Assembly: GCA_965153355.1 (NCBI GenBank)
Contig: OZ231126.1
Coordinates: 90,148,001 to 90,212,000 of the forward strand
Direction: 5' to 3'
DNA length: 64,000 bases
Source: Flaccisagitta enflata
Taxonomy: Eukaryota; Chaetognatha; Sagittoidea; Aphragmophora
This document shows positions 25,086 to 35,240 of this stretch, piece after piece; within the stretch, counting starts at the first letter, position 1; every line of letters begins with the position of its first letter. A program made the position numbers and the translations under genes. The notes under the pieces are model-generated. The model made no database searches. It was given only the letters and a program-made list of their open reading frames with translations, and had not been told where the DNA came from.

Positions 25086-25634
25086 TCTGCTTTTTGGTCT
25101 GCGGCCCCGAGGGGGACAAAGTTCTGTAGAACACAGGGGACTTTCGTTTGTTCGTCCATCCATCCATTTGTTTGTCCCCCCCCTAGCCCCTCAAGCCTGA
25201 AATCTGCTCTCTCAGGCCTGAAATCTACCCTCTCAGTCTCAGGCCTGAAATCTGCCATCTGAGGCCTTGAATCTGCCCTCTCAGGCCTAAAATCTGCTCT
25301 CTCAGGTCGGAAATCTGCCCTCTCAGGCCTGAAATCTGAAATAGCAGATTTCAGGCCTGAGAGGCTAGAACTACAGGAGAGCAGATCTCAGGCCTGGGAG
25401 GCTACTAGAGAGATGGATGGATGGACAGACGGAGATGGATAGATGGATTAACAGATGGACAGACGGACGGACGGATGGACGGATGGACAGTCAAACAAAC
25501 GAAAGTCCCCTGTGTTTTACAGGACTTCGTCCCCTTCGGAGCCGCTGCCCTGCTTCCCTTCACTCCGATTTACAATCATGCAAAGCAGGGCAACGGGTAT
25601 CGCTGACCATATATTGCCCTCGGGCGACCTGTTC
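25086..25634 (-). mobile_element. B cassette with inverted 20-bp arrays
   Basis: The left inverted repeat (25101-25156, GCGGCCCCGAGGGGGACAAA...) and the right one (25492-25550, ...GGAGCCGCTGCCC) share the TTCTGTAGAACACAGGGGAC and ACGAAAGTCC blocks with the cassette at 10043. Between them GGCCTGAAATCTGCTCTCTC units reverse near 25337 into AGATTTCAGGCCTGAGAGGC. The stem GCCCTGC/GCAGGGC and CGGGCGACCTGTTCG lie on the right. Confidence 0.8.
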
Positions 25635-26166
25635 GTTTTTATTGTTTCTTCCCCTTATATAATTTTCAAGAGACAGCATGTTTTTTTTTCTCCAATATCT
25701 GTCCCACTTTTTTTATTTCCCGCGCATTCAATCCATCTAAGCCTCTTTCAACTCGAACCTACCAAATCCCAGATTCGCGCCTCTCAAGTATTTTTTTTGC
25801 TATCTTTTCTATATCTTTTTGCTCTCTTGTCTATCTTTTGCCTCTCAAGTATTTTTTTCTACTTTCTCTTGTCTCTATCTTTCCGTCTTTTCATTCCAGT
25901 GTCTGTCTCATTTCTTTTTTATACAGTGAAGCACCGTTACAGCGTATCAGGTTTTAAGGCGTACTCGCCTTTAAGGCACAGGGTTAGATGTTCCATCAGT
26001 GATTCTTGACTTCTTTCTCTGTTGGCAATTAGTTAGCTTTACTTTAAGGCATAAATTTGCCCAGACCCTTGGCATGTGTTCCAGTGGAGCTCATCTGTCC
26101 TTTTATCCCCCTTTCTTTGCCTTGCAGTGACTGTCTATAACTGTCTATGAATTGTGCAACATTTTG

Positions 26167-26168
<2 letters not shown>

Positions 26169-26231
<63 letters not shown>
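26169..26231. repeat. (CT)n microsatellite
   Basis: Uninterrupted CT dinucleotides. Confidence 0.93.
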
Positions 26232-26237
<6 letters not shown>

Positions 26238-26306
26238 CTCTGTCTTTGTTCTTCCAATATTCCTTCCACGTTTCTTCCTGTTTCCACCGACGCCGGGAGT
26301 TGGCGT

Positions 26307-26362
26307 TGGAAGAGGAGGAGGAGGAGGAGGAAGAGGAAAAGAAGGAGGAAGGGGAGGAGGTG
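26307..26362. repeat. (GGA)n-rich tract
   Basis: GAGGAGGAGGAGGAGGAAGA-type purine trinucleotides. Confidence 0.8.
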
Positions 26363-26459
26363 TAGAAGGCGTGGTTTTTGGTTTTCCTTTTTTTTAGGGG
26401 GGCGCCGCCTTTGAAAATCTTCTGTTAATTTGACCTTTTGACCTCAACGCGTCCCGCGC

Positions 26460-26612
26460 GGAGAGGCGCCGCTTCCGCTGCCGCTTCCGCTGCCACTTCC
26501 GCTGCCACTCCCGCTGCCACTTTCGCTGTCGCTGCTGCCTCTACGCTGCCACTGTTGCCGCTGCCACTGCCGCCTCCGCCACCGCTGCCGCCACCGCCGC
26601 CTCCAATACTTG
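26460..26612. repeat. CTGCCGCTTCC hexanucleotide-like GC-rich tract
   Basis: Repeated GCTGCCACTTCC and GCCGCCTCC words about 6-12 bp long. The Ala/Ser-rich frames on both strands are repeat translations. Confidence 0.75.
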
Positions 26613-26698
26613 CAGTCTTGCCACTTGAGCCGCATTCTAACCCCAACGCCGCCTCACGAAATTGGCCGAAACCACAAAAACACGGGATTTACCGGATT

Positions 26699-26701
<3 letters not shown>

Positions 26702-26772
<71 letters not shown>
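26702..26772. repeat. (CT)n microsatellite
   Basis: Uninterrupted CT dinucleotides. Confidence 0.93.
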
Positions 26773-26774
<2 letters not shown>

Positions 26775-26813
26775 AGGAAGTTTCCATATTCTATATTTGA
26801 TACAAAAGACGGA

Positions 26814-26814
<1 letters not shown>

Positions 26815-26844
<30 letters not shown>

Positions 26845-26882
26845 CAGACAGACAGACAGACAGACAGGCAGACAGACAGAGA
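26815..26882. repeat. (GA)n passing into (GACA)n
   Basis: A GA run changes into GACAGACAGACAG. The same transition occurs at 47351-47446 and 57900-58060. Confidence 0.88.
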
Positions 26883-27139
26883 GCGGAAACGATTAAATCT
26901 TTCTTTTTTTTTCAATCAACGTAATCAAGCTTCCATTTTTCATTAAACACAAAAAAATAGCAAACATTTTCCGTAGGGCAGATTAAAGCGGGAAACCCAT
27001 TTAGAACCAAGGTGATCCATTTTTCCCACTATATCAATGCATAGGACCTTACGTTTCTCACTTCTAAAGATGGGAAAAAAAGAACAGCTTTTTTCTTTGC
27101 TCTTTTTCAAAAATAGATATAGCTCTTTTTTTCGAACAG

Positions 27140-27960
27140 ACAGACTAACATAAGCGCACATCTCAGACTGACAACCTGACAGACTGACGTTAGCTTACAT
27201 CTCAGAATGACAATTTGAGATTAGCTCACATCCCGGACTCATAGAAGGACATTAGTTCACATTTTGGACTGAGAGACTGACATTTGCTTACATCTCAAAC
27301 TGACAGACTGACATTAGCTCACATGATCACATCTTGGATTGACAGAATGACATTAGCAGACATCTCAACCTGACACAGATATTTGTTCACATCTCGGGCT
27401 GACAAACTAACATTAGCTCACATAATCAATTTAATCACATCCTGATTTGACAGCCTGACATAAGCTCACAATCTCGGACTGACAGACTGACAATAGCTCA
27501 CATCTCGGACGGACAGACTGACATTGGCTCACATCGCGGACTGACAGATTGATATAAGCTTACATCTCGGACTGACTGGCTGACATAAGCTCACATCGCA
27601 GACTGACAGACTGACATTAGGTCACATCTTGGACTGACCAACTGACAGTAGCTCACATCTTGGACTGATAGACTGACAATAGCTCACATCTCAGACTGAC
27701 AGACTGACATTGGCTCACATCGCGGACTGAGAGATTGATATAAGCTTACATCTTGGACTGACTGGCTGACATTACCTCACATCGCAGACTGACAGACTGA
27801 CATTAGCTCACATCTCGTATGACAGACTGACATTAGCTCACATCTCAGACTGACAGACTGACATTAGCTCACATCTCGCACTGACAGACTGACATTAGCT
27901 CACATCTCAGCCTGACAGACTGACATTAGCTCACATCTTGGACTGACAGCCTAACGTCAG
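27140..27960. repeat. 31-bp minisatellite, about 26 copies
   Basis: The unit GACTGACAGACTGACATTAG plus CTCACATCTCG repeats with a 31-bp period (for example CATCTC at 27841, 27872 and 27903). The variant AAGCTTACAT recurs 186 bp apart (27556 and 27742), giving a six-unit higher-order repeat. Unit divergence rises towards 27140. Confidence 0.9.
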
Positions 27961-28078
27961 CTCTACTTTGTGACCCAAGTTTCATTTAGAATTGCCCTAA
28001 TTTTCCCGGTGGATGTCATCGCCCAAAAAGTGTTGGAAGAAAAGTGTCAGCTTCAGTCTTGCTCTTGCCTCTTTCCTG

Positions 28079-28262
<184 letters not shown>

Positions 28263-28398
28263 TCTTTTTCTCTTCTCTCCTCTTTCTTCTCCCTCCCTGT
28301 CTCGAATGAAGTTCCTCAACCCCCCTCCCATAAAAATGAAGAAAATAACTATTTAGGATGAGCTTTTCTGACACTTGATGTTCAATCAAATTGCCATC

Positions 28399-28602
28399 AA
28401 CAAGGCCGGATACACGGCTACCCCAGTCGCGTGCGGGTGGGCAGGGGCTGTATTTGAGGTCACTCAATCATTTGGGCAGGTGCAGTGAGGCCAAAGACCG
28501 CAAAAACCAAAAGTAAAGTTTGACGGATGGACCAACGGACGGACAGACGGACCAACAGACCGACAAAGCGGGTTGTAGAGTCGCACAGCACGCGACTAAA
28601 AA
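28399..28602 (+). mobile_element. Family A element, short form
   Basis: AACAAGGCCGGATACACGGC, then AGTCGCGTGCGGGTGGGCAG, a GGACCAACGGACGGAC core, and GTAGAGTCGCACAGCACGCG then ACTAAAAA. It is a complete 204-bp copy. Confidence 0.9.
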
Positions 28603-29849
28603 GTTCTTATGAGCTGTTTGCCGAGGTGCAGTAATTGCAAAAACTGCAGCTAAGGTGCGATATCGCACCCTAGCGGCAAAAACAACAATTTTTCGTTTAT
28701 CTTGATTTACAATAGAGTAGATATATCCAAACTTCATTAAATGTTCCCATACCTTATGATCAGATGATGAATTTCTGTTATTAACTCCTTAGGATAAGTA
28801 AAACACAAATTTGCATGCACAATTTGAGTGCATATTTTTCCAAAATTTTATTTGATTTGCAGGAGCAGTGATAAAATATGCTTACTCAAGCCATTGGCAG
28901 GAGCAGTAATGGGAAAGATTAGGGTACTCAATCGAAAACGGCTAAAATGGTCAAAAATCCTTATGCGCACATGGATTGACTCGTAATTACATGTATTTTG
29001 ATAATTAGAACCATCAATGACACTTTGGATAATTTTCATGGCCCCTATGTAACTGAATGTGAGTGGAATCCACCAATCGTTTTCTGGCACTTTTTTTTTC
29101 CTTGAAAAAATTAGGCCATACCGAGTTTCAAAATGCGTTGATATGTGCGCCCGCACAGTAAAATCTTGCCAGGTGACTAATTTTGATACTGGCTGACATG
29201 CTGGCACGAGTGAGATTGCTAGAGAGTCGAAACATGAGTGTAATGGTCTCATTTTGCACCAAATCTAAAACGTCTTTTGATAGGTCAAAACATGCTTCAT
29301 CAGAGAGAGAAAGAGAGAGACAGACAGACTGACAGAGACATGGATAGGCAGAGACAGACAGAGACACAGAAACAGACACACTGACCGAGACTTAATTGAA
29401 CCCTTAATAGGGGCCCATTCAAACTCTGCATTAGGGCCAAATAAACAGCAAATATTGTCATGTACGGATGGGCAGGGGCGGTAACTGACTGTCTGAAAGA
29501 AAATAAGACGTCGCTGTATGTGAATAAGTAAATTCACTTCAATTTCTATTTTGCCCCACGAAATATGTAACATTGAAAAAAAAATTCACTATTGCAATAA
29601 GAAAACCAAAACGTTGTCAAATCACCTAATTCACATGATATTTTGTAAATTTTTTTCAATGGTTTTATGATTGATCGTGATTTTTGATTTTTGATGTTTA
29701 TTTCTGCACCTTTGAGGGCATTTTCTTTTAAGGACTGAGGGCAGCGGTCTGTGTACTATAACGGTTCACGCGCACCTAGCTTACTCCACCATATGACAAT
29801 GTGAAAGCTGGAAAGGTCTTGGCAAGAATGAATTTCAGCCATTGTAAAA
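28603..29849. other. Unique AT-rich stretch, no gene seen
   Basis: A GGCAGGAGCAGTAATGGGAA phrase at 28892 resembles the middle of family A and may be a decayed copy. The minus-strand frames at 28848-29252 and 29128-29379 have no recognisable domain. AGAGAGACAGACAGACTGAC near 29305 is a short simple repeat. Confidence 0.35.
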
Positions 29850-31052
29850 AAACAAGGCCGGATACACGGCTACCCTAGTCGCGTCAGGGTGGGCAGGAGC
29901 AGGTCATTAGGGCATCTGGGCAGGAGCTGTATGCTCAAAATGCTCAAAAACGTAAAAAAGTATCCAGTCATCCAAAAAGGATGCATACATGGTCAGCGGT
30001 ACAATGCCCTGCTGGGAATGGTCAGTTAAGTGGAGCTAGAGCAGGGCAGCGCCTAAAGGCCATGTCTTGTAGAACACAGGTGAATTCCAGGACGGTGAAT
30101 TTCGACTTCCTAAGGGGCATATTTTGGGCCTAGTCCTGATCATTGAAGGTTATTTGAGGGCTTGCGGGCATAATTGGGCTGGAGAGCAAATTAGGAAGAG
30201 GTTAGAATTTAGGCTTGGAGGGCATGTTTGAGGGAGAGGGCTAGTTTGAAGCCTGGAAGTCTGAGGGCAGATTTGAGGTCTGGGGGCAGATTTGAGGCAT
30301 AGGGCGGATTTGAGCCAGAGGGCTAATTTGGATTGGAGGGCTAATTTAGGGGCTTGAGGGAGGGCATCCAAGGGGGGACAGTGGACGAAAGGATGGATGG
30401 ACGAAATTTGGACGGGAGGACGCACAGGACGGACGTGTCGAAATTCCCCCATGTTCTACAGGACATCGGCCCTTTGGGGCCGCTGCTCAAAAAGAGCAAA
30501 AAGAGGAAGAACTAGAATAGAAAGGGAAGAAGAAGAAGAAGATCAAGTCATCCAAGGATCGCACATGGTCAGCATTGCCATGCCCTGCTTGGAGTGGCTG
30601 AAGAAGTGGAATGAGAGCAGGGCAGCTGGCCCCAAAGGCAGATGTCCTGTAGGACACAGGTGAATTTCCATATGTTCTGAGGGGGCATAATTGAGGCCTT
30701 TGGAGCAATTTTTCATGACTTTCAATGGGAGTTTTGCATTTCTTCAATTTCTCGTCAATTTGCCATGTTATTCAATGGGAATTACACATTTTTTTTTTAT
30801 CAATTTTCCATGTTATTTAATGGGAAGTTTGCATATTATCAATTTCCCACGTTATTCAATGGGAATTTGAGGATTGAGAAGCTTTGAAGGAGGGGATGGA
30901 CAGATGTACACAATTAATGGTTCACCCCTGTGTCCTACAGGACATTGACCCTTAGGGCCGCTGCCAAAAAGGGACAACTGACCAACCAACCAACACGAAC
31001 CAACGACGGACTGACAGAGCGGGGTGTAGAGTCATATAGCATGCAACTAAAA
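29850..31052 (+). mobile_element. Composite element: A head, two B cassettes, A tail
   Basis: The A head (29850-29960) is followed by a B cassette from about 29995 to 30490 (GCAGGGCAGCGCC..., array of GAGGGCAGATTTGAGGC-like units, GGCCCTTTGGGGCCGCTGC) and a second B from about 30540 to 30965 (GATCAAGTCATCCAAGGATC..., closing GACATTGACCCTTAGGGCCG). The second B contains three or four imperfect TTCAATGGGAATT units at 30721-30865. CCAAAAAGGGAC, a (CCAA)n/GACC core and the A tail (GTAGAGTCATATAGCATGCA then ACTAAAA) close it. No coding frame. Confidence 0.8.
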
Positions 31053-31168
31053 ATCGGCGTGCTTCCTTTGGACAACTTGTTCTGGGCAATCCCCATAAAA
31101 GTCAGTTCCATTGATATTGTACTGAGCCTATATCTTATTTTTTTTCAAACTTACAATAAAGAGTTTTA

Positions 31169-31379
31169 AAACAAGGCTGGGTACACGGCTACCGCAGTCG
31201 CGCGGGTGGGCAGGGGCCATAATTGAGGTCACTCCATCATTTTGGCAGGAGCAGTGAGGCCAAAAACCGCAAAAAAAAACAACAAAAAAGTAGAGTGTGA
31301 TGGATGAACGGATTGACCAACAGACGGACCGACGGACAGACAAAGCGGGGTGTAGAGTCGCGTAGCACATGACTAAAAA
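31169..31379 (+). mobile_element. Family A element, short form
   Basis: AACAAGGCTGGGTACACGGC, then AGTCGCGCGGGTGGGCAGGG, a GACGGACC core, and GTAGAGTCGCGTAGCACATG then ACTAAAA. Confidence 0.87.
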
Positions 31380-31460
31380 TGAAAATGAAATTACGTAGCA
31401 ACGGGAACACAACGCATGAATCGTCTGCTTCAGTTTTACGTGTCGATTCCATGACAATAT

Positions 31461-31677
31461 TTATTAGTCCCGTGCACGCGACTCTACACCCCGCTTTGTC
31501 CGTCCGTCCGTCGGTCTGTTGGTCCGTCACACTTTTACTTTTTTTATCAATTTTATTTCTGCAAGTCATTTAAAGTCATTTAAAGTCATTTAAGAGTATA
31601 TTGATTCATTCCAAGTCATTCTAAGTCATTTTAAGTCAATCTGTAAATCTCACCTACTTTTAGGTGTGGGCCTTGTT
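31461..31677 (-). mobile_element. Family A element with AAGTCATTT insertions
   Basis: TAGTCCCGTGCACGCGACTC then TACACCCCGCTTTGTC at one end and GGTGTGGGCCTTGTT at the other. The usual middle is replaced by five or more copies of a 10-12 bp CAAGTCATTTAAAGT-type repeat. Confidence 0.7.
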
Positions 31678-32085
31678 CTCCTACCTCTAATGAAAAGGGT
31701 TCACGGTTTCGCCTCTCGCCATTTCCCGCCATATCGCACAAGATTTTTAAAAACAGATCTAGAATCAGCAAAGCTTAATCTACAGGGCGTATGGGCGAAC
31801 ATGACCACACGGTTCTCTGATTTCAGTCAAAACGAGATTTTCTAAGCATTTTTTTAATTTCTGTTGATTATCACTATTTTCATCGCCAAAAAACGTACTG
31901 TGGTCTGACTCTGTGATGAATCAAGCAAAGTCTGATAAAAATTATGATATTTTCTTTAATTTTGTAGCAGATACGCTAGGTTTGAGGGACATTAAAATTT
32001 CTGACAACTTTTTTCTCTCTCTCAACTTCTCTGAGTTGGCGCGTTTTAGTAGCCTAGAAAGATGCCCAAAAACAATAAAGAAAAC

Positions 32086-32156
32086 TGACGGCGACCAACT
32101 GATTGACCGACCAACCAACTTAGCGGTTTGTAGAGTCGCGAGCACACAACTAAAAG
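32086..32156 (+). mobile_element. Family A tail fragment
   Basis: GACCGACCAACCAAC core, then GTAGAGTCGCGAGCACACAA then CTAAAAG. The head is absent. Confidence 0.65.
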
Positions 32157-32224
32157 TATTTCATAGTTTCTTCATAGCTTCATAGCTAATGCAAATTTAG
32201 ACTGGTAGTTCTAATATCAGATAA

Positions 32225-32450
32225 TAACAAGGCCCGATGCACGGCTACCCCAGTCGCGTGCGGGTGGGCAGGGGCCGTATTTAAGGTCACTTGATCACTT
32301 AGGTAGGAGCAGTGAGGCCAAAGGCTGCAAAAAACAAAACAAAAAAAAGTAAAGCGTGACGGACAGACAGATGGACCAACGGACGGATGGATGGACGGAT
32401 TGTCGGACTGACAAAGCGGGGTGTAGAGTCGCGTAGCACGCGACTAAAAA
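32225..32450 (+). mobile_element. Family A element, short form
   Basis: AACAAGGCCCGATGCACGGC, AGTCGCGTGCGGGTGGGCAG, a GGACGGAT core, and GTAGAGTCGCGTAGCACGCG then ACTAAAAAA. Complete. Confidence 0.9.
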
Positions 32451-32720
32451 AGAGAGAAAGAAAAAATATAAATCAAATGATATAAGAGTTACAAAAACAA
32501 GTGAAGATTGAAACTGCTGAGATGCGGTATCGCACCTTAACTGCATTAGCCATAACTGGGGGTTTTTACCGGACCTCAGCAGTCCCCCTTCTGATGAACA
32601 ACAATATATATTTAAGGCAAGGAGACCAAGTAAAATCGATGGCAAGCTAAACGAAGAAGAACAAAACAGAAAATGTTCCGGGGTCAGACGAAACTGGATC
32701 ACAAAAGCGTTGTTATTAAC

Positions 32721-32722
<2 letters not shown>

Positions 32723-32816
<94 letters not shown>
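32723..32816. repeat. (CT)n microsatellite, about 47 units
   Basis: Uninterrupted CT dinucleotides. Confidence 0.95.
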
Positions 32817-32819
<3 letters not shown>

Positions 32820-32829
32820 GATGAAAGCT

Positions 32830-32942
32830 GATGTAAGGATTCTTTGGTCTATACTGCAGCAAATGTCATCAACTTTCTCTACAATCTAGATATCGAGGAT
32901 TGTCGCAGTAATGATGCTGCAGTGGAATAAGTCAATACCAAC

Positions 32943-33027
<85 letters not shown>

Positions 33028-33200
33028 CTTTAAACTTGTTGTAAGAATTCTTTGACCTACAGCAGCAGATATCGTCAGCTTCCTCTACAATTGATAAATG
33101 CTGTGATGATGCTGCAGCAGCAAAATTTAGCACTAACAATCAACATGTTCTTAAGATTCTTTGATCTACAGCAGCATGCGTCCTCCTGGTCTTTCTCTCC
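32830..33200. repeat. Three diverged tandem copies of a roughly 106-bp unit
   Basis: TGTAAGGATTCTTTGGTCTA (32833), TGTAAGAATTCTTTGACCTA (33040) and CTTAAGATTCTTTGATCTAC (33150) start related copies carrying CAGCAG, TCTCTACAAT and GATGATGCTGCAG. The first junction has been enlarged by the (ACA)n tract. Confidence 0.75.
32944..33027. repeat. (ACA)n microsatellite
   Basis: About 27 perfect CAA units, sitting at the junction of tandem copies 1 and 2. The copy 2/3 junction has only ACAATCAACA at the same place. Confidence 0.93.
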
Positions 33201-33261
33201 AATTTATGTTTCGATTTTGTCTGTGACATGACAGGTCGCAGTCAGCAGCAAAATAAGTTTA

Positions 33262-33335
33262 CTCGTTTATATATCCAGACTTCTGAGATAAATCGTTACA
33301 ACGATTTATCTCAGAAGTCTGGATATATAAACAAG
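33262..33335. repeat. Near-perfect palindrome, 36-bp arms, 2-nt spacer
   Basis: CTCGTTTATATATCCAGACT then TCTGAGATAAATCGTT pairs with its reverse complement. There is one mismatch in 36 and the spacer is AC. It could be a cruciform, a very short MITE or a hairpin-RNA locus. Confidence 0.85.
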
Positions 33336-33500
33336 TGTTGCAGTAAGTATGCTTTAACCAGCACCTAAAATGCGATTCTTTTCTTTCCTCGCGCGGAAAA
33401 AGCTTTTAATATTCGATACTTCTAATTCTTCCTTTGCTTTTTGTCCTTTCTCTCTGGTGACGTCTCGTCTCTTCTCTTTTCCTATGATCTAGCAAATAAT

Positions 33501-33734
33501 CGGTCGGTCGGTCGGTCGGTCGGTCGGTCGGTCGGTCGGTCGGTTGGTCGGTCGGTCGGTCGGTCGGTCGGTCGGTCGGTCGGTCGGTCGGTCGGTCGGT
33601 CGGTCCCCTTTTTGCTTTGGCGTTTTTGAGCTTTTTGAGCATACGGCTCCTGCCCAGATGCCCTAGTGACCATCTCCAGCACTGCTCCTGCCGACCCGCA
33701 CGCGACTAGGGTGGCCGTGTATTCGGCCTTGTTT
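33501..33734 (-). mobile_element. Family A head with expanded (CGGT)n core
   Basis: A CGGT tetranucleotide (33501-33604, about 26 units, one CGGTTGGT interruption) is followed by CCCCTTTTTGC, GAGCTTTTTGAGC, GCTCCTGCCCAGATGCC, CGCACGCGACTAGGGTGGCC and TATTCGGCCTTGTT. The tail hairpin is lost beyond the microsatellite. Confidence 0.85.
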
Positions 33735-33869
33735 TTCTAAGATAGTGCCCCAATTACATATCGCGTAGTTCCAAATCGACTATTTGGAAATCACGACAAG
33801 GGCGACCGATTTTGCCTGCAATTTGGGTCAACTTCTGACGAAGTCGCAGGTGTCGAATCAATGGATGAG

Positions 33870-34235
33870 TAAACAGGATACATGACCAATTACTAGTCAT
33901 TTGTGAAAGGGGCAGGGGCTGCTTTGTGTCGAGTTGATGAAGAACTAGACCGAATATACAATTAATCATTTGTCATTTGTGAGTGAGCCAGGGCAGCTTT
34001 GTGTCAAGTTAATGAAGAACTAACCAAGATACATGATTTGTTACTAGTCGTTTGTTAGTGAACAAGGGCAGCTTTGTGTCGAGTTAATAAAGAACAAGAC
34101 TGGCTACACGATGAATTACTAGTTGTTTGTTTGTGAGCAAGGGCAGCTTTGTGTCGAGTTAATGTAGAACAAGACCAGCTACACGATTAATTAGTCGTTT
34201 TTCAGTGGGAAGGGGCAGCTTTGTGTCGGGTTAAT
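33870..34235. repeat. 75-bp minisatellite, five copies
   Basis: GCAGCTTTGTGTCGAGTTAA recurs at about 33918, 33993, 34068, 34143 and 34215, with ACTAGTCGTTTGT in each unit. Confidence 0.85.
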
Positions 34236-34263
34236 GGAAGATAATGGCAAACCCTGTGATTGA

Positions 34264-34665
34264 CCTGATGGCGTATACATATGAATGACCAAATGGCGTG
34301 GACGCGTGGTCAAGTGAATGGCCTGATGGCGTGGTCACGTGAAGGACCTGATGGCGTGGTCACGTGAATGACATGATGGCGTATTCCCGTGAAGGAGCGT
34401 GGCCATGTGAGCCATGTGAAGGACCTGATGGCGTGGCCATATGAATGACATGATCGCGTGGTCACGTGAATGACATGATGGCGTATTCACGTGAAGGACC
34501 TGATGGCGTGGCCACGTGAATAACATGATGGCGTGGCCATGTGAGCCATGTGAAGGACCTCATGGCGTGGCCATATGAAGGACCTGATGGCCTGGTCACG
34601 TGAAGGACCTGATGGTGTGGTCAGGTGAATAACCTGATGGCGTGCTCTCATGAAGGACCTGATGG
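34264..34665. repeat. 25-bp minisatellite rich in CACGTG
   Basis: The unit GGTCACGTGAAGGACCTGAT plus GGCGT repeats about 16 times. At least five units carry the palindrome TCACGTGA (near 34337, 34358, 34460, 34487 and 34597). Others carry CATATG or GCCATGTGA variants. Confidence 0.85.
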
Positions 34666-34979
34666 TTGATGAGTCAGATGATCCAAATTCACGTCTTTGA
34701 TACGAATCAAAAGAGGTCGCTACGAATCCGTCTTGAGACTGCAGTCAACTTTGAACATCGGCGTTGTCTTGGAAAATCTGCTGCCGTCACTGCCGCCGTT
34801 CCTGTCACCGGCGCTGCTCCCACCTCTGCTGCCACCGCCCCCGACTGTGACACCACCGTTCACCATTTCAAACAGAAATGACGCGAAAAAAAATTGCAAA
34901 CAGAAAAAAAAAACGTCAATGGAAAGAATAAAGAAGATGATTGATGGAGGAAAATCTGACAGGAAGTGGAGAATGAAAA

Positions 34980-35128
<149 letters not shown>

Positions 35129-35240
35129 GAAAACGCGTTGTGGCTGACTGTGGGGTCATCATCCTGGTATCTGGACATTGGAGGCATGAGAGAGGAGGAG
35201 AAACACAATCTGTCGAGGCAAAAAAAGTGAAAGATAAGTA

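Noticed and set aside
27140-27960. Regularly spaced 31-bp repeats resembling a CRISPR array
   Set aside because: Units are contiguous with no unique spacers, and the window is eukaryotic.
28848-29252. 134-codon minus-strand frame
   Set aside because: No recognisable domain. One end overlaps a decayed family A-like phrase, so a chance frame is the better explanation.
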